A stretch of DNA of 64,000 nt. Origin: IMCC2047 sp041395865. GTDB lineage: Bacteria > Pseudomonadota > Gammaproteobacteria > Pseudomonadales > IMCC2047. Where the stretch lies: the NCBI GenBank assembly GCA_041395865.1, contig JAWKZQ010000009.1:1-64000 (forward strand). Direction: 5' to 3'. Within the stretch, counting starts at the first letter, position 1. Each line of letters starts with the position of its first letter. This document shows, piece by piece, positions 16,851 to 26,266 of this stretch. A program made the translations under genes and the position numbers. A model generated the notes under the pieces. The model had not been told where the DNA came from. It made no database searches and saw only the letters and a program-made list of their open reading frames with translations.

Positions 16851-18806
16851 ATGGAACATCAGGTCTTAGCACGTAAATGGCGCCCGCGAACCTTCCAGCA
16901 AATGGTTGGGCAGGAGCATGTGCTGAAGGCGCTTATCAATGCGCTGGACAATAATCGTTTACACCATGCTTATCTGTTTACCGGCACCCGTGGCGTCGGC
17001 AAAACGACGATTGCACGAATCCTGGCCAAATGCCTGAACTGCGAACAGGGTATTACGTCGCAGCCCTGCGATCAGTGTCCCTCTTGTGTCGAGATCAATG
17101 AAGGACGTTGCGTCGACCTGATTGAGGTGGACGCCGCATCGCGTACCAAGGTTGAAGATACGCGGGAACTGTTGGAAAACGTCCAATACCTGCCAACGCG
17201 TACGCGTTATAAGGTGTACCTCATCGACGAGGTGCACATGTTGTCGGGGCATAGTTTCAATGCGCTCTTAAAAACGCTGGAAGAGCCGCCCGAACATGTG
17301 AAATTCCTGCTGGCTACCACCGATCCGCAGAAACTGCCGATTACCATCCTGTCGCGTTGCCTGCAGTTTAACCTGAAGAATATGTCGCCCGAACGGGTGG
17401 CCGAGCACCTTAAGTATGTGCTCAGCGAAGAAAATATTCCTTTCGATGAAGCGGCGCTCTGGCAGTTGGGCCGTGCAGCCGACGGTAGTATGCGGGATGC
17501 CCTGAGCCTGACCGACCAGGCCATTGCCTTTGGCGAAAACTCCGTTATGGAAACGGATGTCAGCACCATGCTGGGCAGTATCGACCGGGGCCGGGTGCAA
17601 CAGATTTTCGAAGCCCTGCTGCAACAGAATGCGGCGGCAATCCTGGATCATGTTGCGGAACTGGCAAATTACTCGCCGGATTATGCTTCGGTGTTGGAGG
17701 AATTCATTTCGTTGCTGCATCGCATCGCTGTTCAGCAGGCGGTGCCCGGCAGCCATTACGGCGATATAAGCGAGGCTGAAAAGGTAGCGGCCTATGCCGG
17801 CCAGATCAGCCCCGAGGATTTGCAGCTCTATTATCAGATTGCCCTGATTGGTCGCCGCGATCTGCCCCTGAATCCCGATCCTAAGGCCGGGTTGGAAATG
17901 GTCCTGTTGCGGATGCTGGCGTTCAGGCCGGCCGACTCCGATCAGCCGGAAGCGCCTAAAAAAAAACTGAACACTAGCCCCCAGAGCGGGGTAAAGAGCG
18001 CCCCGTCCCAGCCGCCCGTGTCTTCGCCGGACCCCGTTGTTCCGGCATTGCAGTCTGTGCCGCACAATACAGGCCAAAGCAAGGCAGCCCAGGCATTGGC
18101 TGTTGCCCGCGGTCATACCGAGGTTGAAAGCCGACCCCAGACTGAAAGTCGAACCAAACTTGATCTGGTTGTCGATAACGATGTAGCCGGTTTCAGCGAA
18201 GTCGCTGCCGAACAGCAACCCGACGTATTGCCGGAGGAAGCGCAACCACAGGAAAAGAGGGAGCCGACGGCATCTGAGGATGCTCCGCATGAGGCGCTCA
18301 GGGCTGATGAGCCTGCCGAGCCTGTCGTGCAAAACGAGGCTGAACAAATGGGGCTTTCCCCGACTCCAACAGAAAGCCTGCAACCGGATTCCCAGGCGCG
18401 TTTTCCGCTCGCGGAATTAAAAGGTAATGAAGCCTGGATACAGCTGGCGCACCGAATGCCGTTAAAGGGCATGACCCGCAATATCCTGATGCAATGCGGC
18501 TTTGTTTCCTGTGAAGGCGGCACCCTTAAGCTGGTGATCGACCCGCAGTATATTGATCTGCTGAATGCCAGCCACCAAAGCCGCATTGAGCAGGCGCTTG
18601 CAGAAACACTGGATGCCGCGGTAAAGGTTTCCGTGAATGCCGGTTCGGTTGAGGTGGAAACGCCGGCAGCCTGGGAGCGCCGTATCAATGAGGAGCGTTT
18701 GCAGGCCGCAAGGGCCTCCCTGGAGGCCGACGAAAATGTACAGCATTGGATGGCTGAATTTGGCGCAACCCTTGAGGTTGATTCCATCAGGCCGCTCGAT
18801 GATTGA
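16851..18806 (+). CDS. dnaX: DNA polymerase III tau (and gamma) subunit
   Basis: 651 residues. Residues 1-~365 are the AAA+ clamp-loader domains: Walker A is GTRGVGKTT, the zinc module is CLNCEQG/CDQCPSC, Walker B is VYLIDEVHM, and sensor 1 is LLATTDPQK. A low-complexity linker (~370-510) follows, then the C-terminal domain that in tau contacts polymerase and helicase. Codons 370-372 are a run of nine A residues that may produce a truncated gamma form (see separate entry). The gene is followed by ybaB and recR in the conserved recombination/replication cluster. Confidence 0.96.
   Translation: MEHQVLARKWRPRTFQQMVGQEHVLKALINALDNNRLHHAYLFTGTRGVGKTTIARILAKCLNCEQGITSQPCDQCPSCVEINEGRCVDLIEVDAASRTKVEDTRELLENVQYLPTRTRYKVYLIDEVHMLSGHSFNALLKTLEEPPEHVKFLLATTDPQKLPITILSRCLQFNLKNMSPERVAEHLKYVLSEENIPFDEAALWQLGRAADGSMRDALSLTDQAIAFGENSVMETDVSTMLGSIDRGRVQQIFEALLQQNAAAILDHVAELANYSPDYASVLEEFISLLHRIAVQQAVPGSHYGDISEAEKVAAYAGQISPEDLQLYYQIALIGRRDLPLNPDPKAGLEMVLLRMLAFRPADSDQPEAPKKKLNTSPQSGVKSAPSQPPVSSPDPVVPALQSVPHNTGQSKAAQALAVARGHTEVESRPQTESRTKLDLVVDNDVAGFSEVAAEQQPDVLPEEAQPQEKREPTASEDAPHEALRADEPAEPVVQNEAEQMGLSPTPTESLQPDSQARFPLAELKGNEAWIQLAHRMPLKGMTRNILMQCGFVSCEGGTLKLVIDPQYIDLLNASHQSRIEQALAETLDAAVKVSVNAGSVEVETPAAWERRINEERLQAARASLEADENVQHWMAEFGATLEVDSIRPLDD
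17958..17977 (+). promoter_or_regulatory. A9 slippery tract in dnaX, likely gamma-producing frameshift or slippage site
   Basis: Nine A residues (17958-17966) encode Lys370-Lys372 in frame. A -1 shift reads Thr-Glu-His and stops at TAG (17975-17977), giving a 375-residue product. A +1 shift meets TGA at 17968 immediately. A GC-rich stretch that could form a short stem (GGGG...CCCC around 17988-18006) follows. In E. coli a -1 ribosomal frameshift makes gamma; in Thermus an A9 run causes transcript slippage. Which applies here is not known. Confidence 0.7.
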
Positions 18807-18834
18807 AGTAAGTTAGCAGTAAGAGGTATGCAGA

Positions 18835-19158
18835 ATGAACCCTGATTTAGGCGAATTGATGAAACAGGCTCAGCAAATGCAGGAGCAGTTTCAAAAACAG
18901 CAGGAAGAACTGGCTAATGCCGAGGTAACTGGCGAGGCAGGCGCAGGCATGGTTAAGGTTACCATGACGGGGCGCTACGATGTGCGCAACGTCAACCTGG
19001 ATGCTTCGCTGCTGGAAGAGGATAAAGAAATGCTGGAGGATCTGTTGGCTGCCGCCGTGAACGATGCGGTTCGTCGCGTTGAGCAACTCAACCGCGACAA
19101 TATGGCTAATATGGCCTCCGGTTTCGGTATGCCGCCCGGCTTTAAAATGCCGTTCTAA
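18835..19158 (+). CDS. ybaB: YbaB/EbfC family nucleoid-associated protein
   Basis: 107 residues, full length for the family. The N-terminal helix (LMKQAQQMQEQFQKQQEEL) and the core strand region GAGMVKVTMTGRYDV are characteristic, and the tail is MPPGFKMPF. It binds DNA as a dimer and is conserved between dnaX and recR, as here. Confidence 0.95.
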   Translation: MNPDLGELMKQAQQMQEQFQKQQEELANAEVTGEAGAGMVKVTMTGRYDVRNVNLDASLLEEDKEMLEDLLAAAVNDAVRRVEQLNRDNMANMASGFGMPPGFKMPF

Positions 19159-19179
19159 TTATTTGATACATAACTATTT

Positions 19180-19785
19180 ATGTCTTTTAGTCCTCTCGTA
19201 GATCAATTGATTGATGCATTGCGTTGCCTGCCGGGTATCGGCCCTAAGTCGGCCCAGCGTATGGCATTGCACTTGCTCGAGCGGGATCGCGAGGGGGCCT
19301 TTCGGCTTGCCCAGAAGCTTGCCGAGTCGGTCCGGGATGTGAAACATTGTCAGCAGTGCCGGATTCTTTGCGAAACGGATTTGTGCCGAATCTGTGCCGA
19401 TCCGAAGCGCGATGACAGCAAATTGTGTGTGGTGGAGTCGCCATCCGATGTGCTTGCCATTGAGCAGACTAATCTGTACCGGGGCCATTATTTTGTCCTG
19501 ATGGGGCATCTGTCGCCGATCGATGGCATCGGTCCCCAGGATATCGGCATTGATCTGTTGGTAGGGCAGGTTCGGGACAAGCAGGTTGAAGAGCTTATTA
19601 TGGCTACAAATCCAACGGTCGAGGGTGAGGCGACAGCGCATTATATCGCCGGCCAGCTCGAAGCCCTGGACCGACGTGTCAATGTGACCCGCATTGCCCA
19701 CGGCGTACCCTTGGGGGGTGAGCTGGAGTTTGTTGATGGCGGCACGCTGGCTCACGCGTTGCAGGGTCGCCAGAGCATTTTTTAA
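19180..19785 (+). CDS. recR: Recombination mediator RecR
   Basis: 201 residues. An N-terminal helix-hairpin-helix (CLPGIGPKSAQRMALHLL) is followed by a four-cysteine zinc finger (CQQCRILCETDLCRIC), a Toprim domain (LCVVESPSDVLAIE) and the C-terminal Walker-like strand region (ATNPTVEGEATAHYIA). It works with RecO and RecF to load RecA at gaps. It starts 21 bp after the ybaB stop. Confidence 0.97.
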   Translation: MSFSPLVDQLIDALRCLPGIGPKSAQRMALHLLERDREGAFRLAQKLAESVRDVKHCQQCRILCETDLCRICADPKRDDSKLCVVESPSDVLAIEQTNLYRGHYFVLMGHLSPIDGIGPQDIGIDLLVGQVRDKQVEELIMATNPTVEGEATAHYIAGQLEALDRRVNVTRIAHGVPLGGELEFVDGGTLAHALQGRQSIF

Positions 19786-19914
19786 CAACAGGCTTGCCCC
19801 GGGGCGAGAAACCTCCGTTCGAACCTTTAAGTATTTGACGTTACACTGCGCCGCACTTCCAGGTTAGCGTTAACACTGAGCTTTTAATTAAACTCCAACA
19901 ACATCGAGAGAACT

Positions 19915-21063
19915 TTGACTTCACAACCCTTTGCCAATAACGCCTTTGTATACATCGATACGGATACCGGACTGCAGCAGGCGGCCGCCGAATGGGCGCA
20001 TTGCGACTGTGTGGCGCTGGACACAGAATTTATGCGGGTCACCACCTTTTACCCGCAGGCGGCGCTTTTCCAGATAGCGACCCCTGGGTATTGCTTCCTG
20101 GTGGACCCCTTGCCAATCAGCGATTTCTCGCCACTGATCGAACTACTGGAGAACCCGGAAATCGTTAAGGTCATGCATTCCTGCTCCGAGGATCTCGAGG
20201 TCTTCAACGTTTTCCTGAATTGTCAGCCGCAGGCAATATACGACACCCAGATTGGCGCGGCTTTTTTGGGGCATGGCTTGTCCATCGGTTACAAAAACCT
20301 GGTGGATGGTATTTTTAATGTCGATTTACCCAAAGGCGAGCAACGGTCGGACTGGCTGCAACGCCCTTTGTCACAAAAGCAGCTGACTTATGCGGCACAG
20401 GACGTCACTTATCTGATCGAGCTGTACCGCCAGCAAGTGGTTGCGCTGGAGAAAAAGGGCTGGCTTGGCTGGGCGAAACAGGAATGTGAGGAAATGCTTA
20501 ACAAGCAGCGCCGTAACGGTGATCCTGCCGAAGCCTACTTGAAAGTTAAGGGAGCTAATCGTCTCGACTTTGAGCAGGTGCAGACCGTCTACTTGCTGGC
20601 AAAATGGCGCGAGATAGAGGCGCGTGAGCGCGATATACCGCGTGGTTTTCTGCTTCAGGACGCACAATTGCTGGACATCGCACAGGCGAGGCCGTCACAC
20701 CGAGAAGCCTTGGCTCGTATCGATGGTATCCGTCGCCGTGTGGTTCGTGAAGATGGCGATACCATCCTCAGCCTGGTTCAGCAAAGCATTGATGATGAGC
20801 CCCATGTACCTGCGTTCCCGGAGCCTTTACCGCCTCGGGCCAAGCCTTTAATCAAGGAGTTGCAAAGCCTGCTTGCCGACATTGCCGAAAAGAATGATTT
20901 AATTCCTGAATTGCTGCTTAACCGCAAGGCACTGGTCGGCATGCTGACCGAACTGATGCACAGCGGCGAAGCAAAGTTGCCGGCTGAGCTGCTCGACTGG
21001 AAGCGCGCCCTGTTTGGCGACCAATTGCTCGATGCCTTAGCCGAAATGAAGGGGAAGGTTTAG
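19915..21063 (+). CDS. rnd: Ribonuclease D
   Basis: 382 residues from a TTG start with GAGAG upstream. DEDDy exonuclease motifs: ALDTEFMRV (Asp/Glu), VMHSCSEDLEVF (Asp), and YAAQDVTYLIELY (Asp and Tyr). An HRDC domain (~210-290) follows, then a second HRDC-like C-terminus. It trims tRNA and other RNA 3' ends. It is followed without a gap by ycgL and then ycgN, the order found in Pseudomonas. Confidence 0.94.
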   Translation: MTSQPFANNAFVYIDTDTGLQQAAAEWAHCDCVALDTEFMRVTTFYPQAALFQIATPGYCFLVDPLPISDFSPLIELLENPEIVKVMHSCSEDLEVFNVFLNCQPQAIYDTQIGAAFLGHGLSIGYKNLVDGIFNVDLPKGEQRSDWLQRPLSQKQLTYAAQDVTYLIELYRQQVVALEKKGWLGWAKQECEEMLNKQRRNGDPAEAYLKVKGANRLDFEQVQTVYLLAKWREIEARERDIPRGFLLQDAQLLDIAQARPSHREALARIDGIRRRVVREDGDTILSLVQQSIDDEPHVPAFPEPLPPRAKPLIKELQSLLADIAEKNDLIPELLLNRKALVGMLTELMHSGEAKLPAELLDWKRALFGDQLLDALAEMKGKV

Positions 21064-21065
21064 TG

Positions 21066-21344
21066 ATGTCGATTTTATGCACGATTTATCGTAGCCCCAA
21101 AAAAGAGGGCATGTATCTGTATGTGGATAAAAAGGAAGATCTGGAGCGTGTGCCTGAATCCCTCCTGAACGTCTTTGGACCGCCTCAGTTTGCGATGACA
21201 TTGCTGCTCAGCCCTGATCGAAAACTGGCACGAGCGGATCGCGAAGAGGTGGTCCTGGCCATTGCCGAGCAGGGTTATTATTTACAGATGCCGCCTAAAC
21301 CTGAGCAGATGTATAATAACGAGCACAACACCAAGCTTGTTTAA
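21066..21344 (+). CDS. ycgL: YcgL domain protein
   Basis: 92 residues from the ATG at 21066; a GTG at 21063 overlapping the rnd stop is possible. It matches the YcgL family pattern: CTIYRSPKKEGMYLYVDK at the start and VPESLLNVFGPP in the middle. The biochemical function of the family is unsettled; it is strongly associated with rnd. Confidence 0.9.
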   Translation: MSILCTIYRSPKKEGMYLYVDKKEDLERVPESLLNVFGPPQFAMTLLLSPDRKLARADREEVVLAIAEQGYYLQMPPKPEQMYNNEHNTKLV

Positions 21345-21365
21345 TGACCCGTTGATGTATCCCCT

Positions 21366-21821
21366 ATGGCCGATATCGTAAAACCTTTCTGGAAAAGCAA
21401 ACCCATGGAGGAAATGACTCCTCAGGAATGGGAATCCCTGTGCGATGGTTGTGCTCGCTGTTGCCTGGAAAAACTCGAATGTGAGGATACCGGTGACGTT
21501 TATTTTACGCACCTGGTGTGTCGCTACCTGGATCAGGAGAAGTGCCAGTGTACCGATTACCAGAATCGCACCGTATTGGTGCCGCACTGTGTCCAGCTGA
21601 CGCCGCAAAATGTCCTTGAATACAAGTGGCTGCCCAATACCTGCGCCTACCGATTGATTGCGGAGGGCAAAGACTTGCCTGACTGGCACCCCTTGATTAC
21701 CGGCACCCACGACAGTGTGCTGGAGGCGGGCATTGCGGTTACGGGTAAAGTGATTTCCGAGGAGCACGTGCCCTTTGATGATTGGGAAGAGCATATCATT
21801 ACCTGGGCCAGTTGCGACTAA
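21366..21821 (+). CDS. ycgN: YcgN family cysteine-cluster protein
   Basis: 151 residues. The family's cysteine cluster is visible: WESLCDGCARCCLEKLE, then LVCRYLDQEKCQC and LPNTCAYRL, ten cysteines in all including the near-terminal one, suggesting metal or Fe-S binding. Function is unknown. It is the third gene of rnd-ycgL-ycgN. Confidence 0.9.
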   Translation: MADIVKPFWKSKPMEEMTPQEWESLCDGCARCCLEKLECEDTGDVYFTHLVCRYLDQEKCQCTDYQNRTVLVPHCVQLTPQNVLEYKWLPNTCAYRLIAEGKDLPDWHPLITGTHDSVLEAGIAVTGKVISEEHVPFDDWEEHIITWASCD

Positions 21822-21908
21822 GCGAATCGTAACGCCTGTAGCTGAGCGTTAACATCCCCATTAACGGTTCCGGTCTGTGCCGGAATGACGGCTTGAATGA
21901 AGGATTAG

Positions 21909-22838
21909 ATGACCATGAAAACCGCCGTTATCAGCCATCCCGACTGTAGCCTGCACGACATGGGCAATAGCCATCCCGAAAGTCCTGAACGATTGCGTGC
22001 CATCGAACAGCATTTCCAGGATACCTGTCTGGTCCAGGATGTGATCGAGCTCGAAGCCCGGCCGGCAACCCGGGAACAGGTCCTGCGGGCACACCCGCAA
22101 AGTCATGTCGACTATGTGCTTGATCTTGCGCCGGAGGAGGGGTTGGTTGCGCTGGACCCTGATACCCGGCTGTGCCCCCATAGCCTCAGTGCCGCAAATC
22201 TCGCGGCTGGCAGTATCGTCCAGGCCTGCGATGATGTGATGAACGGCGATTACCAGCGCGCCTTTTGCGCTGTCAGGCCTCCAGGCCATCATGCCGAAGC
22301 CGATACCAGCATGGGATTTTGCATTTATAACGGCATTGCAATCGGCGCGCGTCATGCCCAGGTTGAGCATGGCCTGGAGCGAATCGCGATCCTGGACTTT
22401 GATGTTCACCACGGTAACGGTACGGTGGATATCTTTAAGGACGACCCGTCAGTACTGGTTTGCTCCAGTTTCCAGCATCCGTTTTACCCCTATAAATATT
22501 TTGATATTGATCGACCCAATATCGTCAATACACCGCTTGAGTCGGGTACGCGCGGTGAAGCTTTTCGCAATGCCGTTGAGCGGGACTGGCTGCCCGCCTT
22601 GAACCGGCACCGTCCGCAACTGATTCTGGTTTCTGCCGGTTTTGACGCGCACCGGGATGATCCACTGGCTGGCCTCAACCTGTTGGAAAGCGATTATGCC
22701 TGGGTGACGGACTTGATTTGTCATGCCGCTAACGATTACTCGCAGGGGCGGGTTATTTCCGTCCTGGAGGGCGGCTATAATCCCGAGGTTCTGGCGCGCT
22801 GTGCCCTTGAGCATGTGGCGCGCTTTCTCGATAGTTAG
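21909..22838 (+). CDS. Histone deacetylase family (acetoin utilisation AcuC/AphA-like) amidohydrolase
   Basis: 309 residues. The zinc hydrolase motifs are intact: AVRPPGHHAEAD, ILDFDVHHGNGT, SAGFDAHRDDPL and VLEGGYN. They supply the His-Asp charge relay and the zinc ligands Asp, His and Asp. Bacterial members act on acetylpolyamines or other small acetyl-amides, or possibly acetyl-lysine, and the substrate cannot be told here. AAGGA precedes the ATG at 21909. Confidence 0.92.
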   Translation: MTMKTAVISHPDCSLHDMGNSHPESPERLRAIEQHFQDTCLVQDVIELEARPATREQVLRAHPQSHVDYVLDLAPEEGLVALDPDTRLCPHSLSAANLAAGSIVQACDDVMNGDYQRAFCAVRPPGHHAEADTSMGFCIYNGIAIGARHAQVEHGLERIAILDFDVHHGNGTVDIFKDDPSVLVCSSFQHPFYPYKYFDIDRPNIVNTPLESGTRGEAFRNAVERDWLPALNRHRPQLILVSAGFDAHRDDPLAGLNLLESDYAWVTDLICHAANDYSQGRVISVLEGGYNPEVLARCALEHVARFLDS

Positions 22839-23025
22839 CCTAACTTGCTGAAATTTAGCGGAAAGCGTGACGAACATTTCGATTGAAGCGTTGTCACAGA
22901 GTCGCGTTTTTCGGTCACCTGTCTATGCTTTCAGTAATCAATCCGGTGGCCGTCGTATTGAGCGTTTTGCCTGGATTACGGCACTGACTTCAACGTCTTT
23001 TTAATTTGAGGATATAAAGACACCC

Positions 23026-23739
23026 ATGTTCGAATTGGACAGACTCGATTATTACGCCCTTGGCTGGTTTTTCTTTTGCTGGTTTGGTTACGCCTGGTTT
23101 TCACGCCGCCACTCGAAACGCAAACACCGCCTGCAAAGCGCCCTGGAGTGCTACATTGCCGGGTGGATGAAGGTGTTATTGAGGCGCGATGGGCGTATTG
23201 CCGATACGTCGGTGGTGGGTAACCTGGAGCGTACGGCAACTTTCCTCGCTTCCAGCAGCCTGCTGATTATTGCCGGCCTGGTCACGGTGCTGGGTGCCAG
23301 TGACAGCGCCACCGATTTCCTGTTGGAGTTGCCCTATACGGACTACTTCAGCAGTCGCGGCTGGCAGGGCAAGGTGCTGTTCCTGGTATTTATTTACGTG
23401 TATGCCTTTTTCACCTTTACCTGGTGTATTCGGCAATACGGTTTTATGTCGATCCTGATTGGCAGCGCCCCCCTGTTTGACGACGACAGTTACACGGAGG
23501 AACAGCGCCAGAAATTTGCCGAAACCGGCGCCAAGCTGGTCAGGTTGGCGGTGTATTCCTTTAATATGGGGCTGCGCGCCTATTACTTCAGCCTGTCCCT
23601 GCTGTTATGGTTCATACATCCCTACGGCTTTATGGTGGCCTCGACCTGGGTGGTGGCGGTGCTTTATCGACGGGAGTTTCGTTCCCGTACGCTGAAAACC
23701 CTCGCCGAAGGCGCCTGTTTCACAGCCAATAAACCCTAG
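23026..23739 (+). CDS. DUF599 family inner-membrane protein
   Basis: 237 residues with about four hydrophobic segments (~8-25, ~72-90, ~118-140, ~185-210). The stretch WFFFCWFGYAWF near the start and GLRAYYFSLSLLLWF later match the DUF599 family. Function unknown. A hairpin terminator follows directly, so it is probably monocistronic. Confidence 0.82.
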   Translation: MFELDRLDYYALGWFFFCWFGYAWFSRRHSKRKHRLQSALECYIAGWMKVLLRRDGRIADTSVVGNLERTATFLASSSLLIIAGLVTVLGASDSATDFLLELPYTDYFSSRGWQGKVLFLVFIYVYAFFTFTWCIRQYGFMSILIGSAPLFDDDSYTEEQRQKFAETGAKLVRLAVYSFNMGLRAYYFSLSLLLWFIHPYGFMVASTWVVAVLYRREFRSRTLKTLAEGACFTANKP

Positions 23740-23742
23740 TTT

Positions 23743-23767
23743 AAATGCCGGAATTCTTCCGGCATTT
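23743..23767 (+). terminator. Rho-independent terminator after the DUF599 gene
   Basis: ATGCCGGAA and TTCCGGCAT pair around a 3-base loop and are followed by a T-rich run (TTTTCATTTT). It separates the DUF599 gene from the htpG heat-shock promoter. Confidence 0.8.
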
Positions 23768-23780
23768 TCATTTTCGGGCA

Positions 23781-23808
23781 CTTGAAAACTTCTCCGGCAA
23801 CCCAATCT
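23781..23808 (+). promoter_or_regulatory. Sigma-32 (RpoH) heat-shock promoter of htpG
   Basis: CTTGAAA (23781-23787) and CCCAATCT (23801-23808) match the RpoH -35 and -10 consensus (CTTGAAA / CCCCATnT) with a 13-bp spacer. It lies ~90 bp upstream of the htpG ATG. Confidence 0.85.
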
Positions 23809-23900
23809 ATCGGTTACTGAATTTGAAAAATGGCTAGTCCAAAGGCGGGTTGGCCTGTCGATATTTGCAACCTACGGTTATTAATCGGGAGAAGTTTTTA

Positions 23901-25832
23901 ATGTCCGTCGAAGCACAAAAAGAAACCCTGGGATTCCAGACAGAAGTCAAACAGCTTCTGCACCTGATGATTCACTCACTGTACAGCAACAAGGAAATTT
24001 TCCTGCGTGAGCTGATTTCCAACGCCTCCGATGCGGCCGATAAATTGCGTTACGAAGCGCTGGAAAACAACGATCTCTATGAAGACGACCCGAACCTGAA
24101 AATTCGCATCGACTTCGATAAGGAAGCCAAAACCATCAGCATTTCCGATAATGGCATTGGCATGACCCGTGACGAAGTGATTGCCAACCTGGGCACCATC
24201 GCCAAGTCCGGAACGGGCGAGTTCCTGAAAAACCTGACAGGCGACCAGAAGAAGGACAGCCAGCTGATAGGTCAGTTCGGGGTGGGCTTCTACTCGGCCT
24301 TTATTGTGGCAGACGAGGTGTCGGTCGAAACCCGTCGTGCCGGTATGGATGCCTCCGAAGGGGTGCGCTGGCAATCGGCTGCTGAAGGCGACTTCACCAT
24401 CCAAACCATTGAAAAGGCCGACCGTGGTACCCGCATCACACTGCACCTGAAACCGGAAGAAACCGAATTCGCCGATGACTGGCGCCTGCGCTCCCTGGTT
24501 CGTAAATACTCCGACCATATTTCCCTGCCGGTAGAAATGCTGGAGCAGGAAATGCCGACTCCGCCTGCCGAGGACGGCGAGGAGCAAAATGAGGAAGCGC
24601 CCAAGGCGCGTCAATACGAAGCGGTTAACGAAGCCAAAGCCCTGTGGACCTGCGGCCGCAGCGAACTGAACGACGAGGACTACAAAGAGTTCTACAAGCA
24701 CGTTTCCCACGACTTCGACGATCCGCTGACCTGGAGCCATAACAAGGTAGAGGGCAAGCTGGAGTACACCAGCCTGCTGTATGTGCCCAAACGCGCGCCC
24801 TTTGATATGTGGAACCGTGATGCTCAACACGGTCTGAAACTCTACATCCAGCGTGTCTTCATCATGGACGACGCGGAACAGTTCCTGCCGCTGTACCTGC
24901 GCTTCATCAAGGGTGTGGTTGATTCCAACGATCTGTCGCTCAACATTTCCCGCGAAATCCTGCAGAAGGACCCGCAAATCGATAAGATGCGCGGTGCCCT
25001 GACCAAGCGTGTGCTGGATATGCTGGCCAAAATGGCCAAGAAAGAACTGGAACAGTACGCCAGTTTCTGGAAAGAGTTCGGTACGGTTCTCAAAGAAGGC
25101 CCTGCGGAAGACTTTGCCAACAAGGAAGAGATCGCCAAGCTGCTGCGTTTTGCTACGACACACGACGATGTGGAAGAGCAGGCGATTTCCCTGGAAGACT
25201 ACGTGGGCCGCATGAAGGAAGGTCAGGACAAGATTTATTATGTGGTGGCCGACTCCTTCAACACCGCGAAGAGCAGCCCCCACATCGAAGTGTTCCGCAA
25301 GAAGGGCGTCGAAGTGCTGTTGCTGTCTGACCGCATCGACGACTGGTTGATCAGCCACCTGAATGAATTCGACGGCAAGCAGTTCCAGGATGTCGCCAAG
25401 GGCGAACTGGACCTTGGCGACGTGGAAGACGAAGCCGAGAAGAAAAAGCAGGAGGAGGTTGCCGAGCAGTTCAAGGAGCTGGTTGAGCGCGTTAAATCGA
25501 GCCTGGAAGAGCGCGTTGAAGAGGTACGCGTTACCAGCCGCCTGACTGATTCTCCCGCCTGCCTGGTGGTCGGCCAATATGACATGGGTGCGCAAATGCG
25601 CCGCATCATGGAAGCGGCGGGTCAACCGTTGCCCGAAAGCAAACCAACCCTGGAGCTCAACCCTGAGCACCCGTTGGTTGCAAAGCTGAATACGGAAAGC
25701 AACGAGGAGCGTTTCGCTGATCTGGCAGCGATCATCTTTGACCAGGCCCAACTGGCCGAAGGCGGTCAGCTGGACGATCCGGCATCCTACGTGCAGCGCC
25801 TGAATAAACTGCTGCTTGAGTTAAGCCAGTAG
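23901..25832 (+). CDS. htpG: Chaperone HtpG (bacterial Hsp90)
   Basis: 643 residues from the ATG at 23901, preceded by GGGAGAAG; the frame is open upstream but without a plausible start. The GHKL ATPase domain carries ELISNASDAADKLRYE, DNGIGMTRDE, GTIAKSGT and GQFGVGFYSAF. The middle domain has the conserved SNDLSLNISREILQ. The C-terminal dimerisation domain ends in LNKLLLELSQ. It remodels client proteins with DnaK. It is driven by a sigma-32 promoter and followed by a terminator. Confidence 0.97.
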   Translation: MSVEAQKETLGFQTEVKQLLHLMIHSLYSNKEIFLRELISNASDAADKLRYEALENNDLYEDDPNLKIRIDFDKEAKTISISDNGIGMTRDEVIANLGTIAKSGTGEFLKNLTGDQKKDSQLIGQFGVGFYSAFIVADEVSVETRRAGMDASEGVRWQSAAEGDFTIQTIEKADRGTRITLHLKPEETEFADDWRLRSLVRKYSDHISLPVEMLEQEMPTPPAEDGEEQNEEAPKARQYEAVNEAKALWTCGRSELNDEDYKEFYKHVSHDFDDPLTWSHNKVEGKLEYTSLLYVPKRAPFDMWNRDAQHGLKLYIQRVFIMDDAEQFLPLYLRFIKGVVDSNDLSLNISREILQKDPQIDKMRGALTKRVLDMLAKMAKKELEQYASFWKEFGTVLKEGPAEDFANKEEIAKLLRFATTHDDVEEQAISLEDYVGRMKEGQDKIYYVVADSFNTAKSSPHIEVFRKKGVEVLLLSDRIDDWLISHLNEFDGKQFQDVAKGELDLGDVEDEAEKKKQEEVAEQFKELVERVKSSLEERVEEVRVTSRLTDSPACLVVGQYDMGAQMRRIMEAAGQPLPESKPTLELNPEHPLVAKLNTESNEERFADLAAIIFDQAQLAEGGQLDDPASYVQRLNKLLLELSQ

Positions 25833-25868
25833 GGCAGACACGCCCTGGCGTGTTCTTAAGCTGAACGG

Positions 25869-25897
25869 AAAAAGGCGACTTTCGAGTCGCCTTTTTT
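25869..25897 (+). terminator. Rho-independent terminator of htpG
   Basis: AAGGCGACT / AGTCGCCTT stem with a stable TTCG loop, followed by six T residues. Confidence 0.92.
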
Positions 25898-25985
25898 GTG
25901 CCTGCCCTAAAATTCAGGCTGCCGGCCTGTTCTGCCGAGGGCCTAACGCATTCAAATTTTTTATAGTGATCAGGGTCGCTATAAA

Positions 25986-26001
25986 GCACTAGATGTAGTG
26001 T
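25986..26001. promoter_or_regulatory. NrdR-box-like palindrome, distal
   Basis: GCACTAGATGTAGTGT agrees at 13 of 16 positions with the NrdR box ACACwATATmTwGTGT. It lies ~350 bp upstream of nrdJa, far from the better box, so it may be fortuitous. Confidence 0.4.
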
Positions 26002-26250
26002 CTAATCCCGAAACCTGTGTTTAGGGTTTTCCGCAAAAAACCGGCATTAATTTTTTCTGAAACGGTTTTCTCCTTTTCTAAAAACGAGGCGAAAAGAATT
26101 CTCTTATGAAAACAGCCGCTTAGCGTAAAAGCTTAAATCCTTGCCTCAGCTGATAGATTAATTTGATCTCAAGCGCCATTAAAATAACTGCGTTTTTCTA
26201 TAAAATTGCGCTTGCCTAAAAACAATATTCGGGTACTATCCGTTCAACAA

Positions 26251-26266
26251 ACACAACATATAGTGT
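26251..26266. promoter_or_regulatory. NrdR box upstream of nrdJa
   Basis: ACACAACATATAGTGT matches the NrdR consensus at 15 of 16 positions and lies 68 bp before the nrdJa ATG. NrdR represses ribonucleotide reductase genes in response to dNTP/ATP state. NrdR boxes normally come in closely spaced pairs, and I see no second box within 50 bp. The rest of the 500-bp upstream region holds nothing recognisable, including no B12-box. Confidence 0.65.

Noticed and set aside
23976..25751. 591-codon open frame antisense to htpG
   Set aside because: It mirrors htpG codon structure exactly, has no ribosome-binding site and no recognisable domain; htpG is certain.
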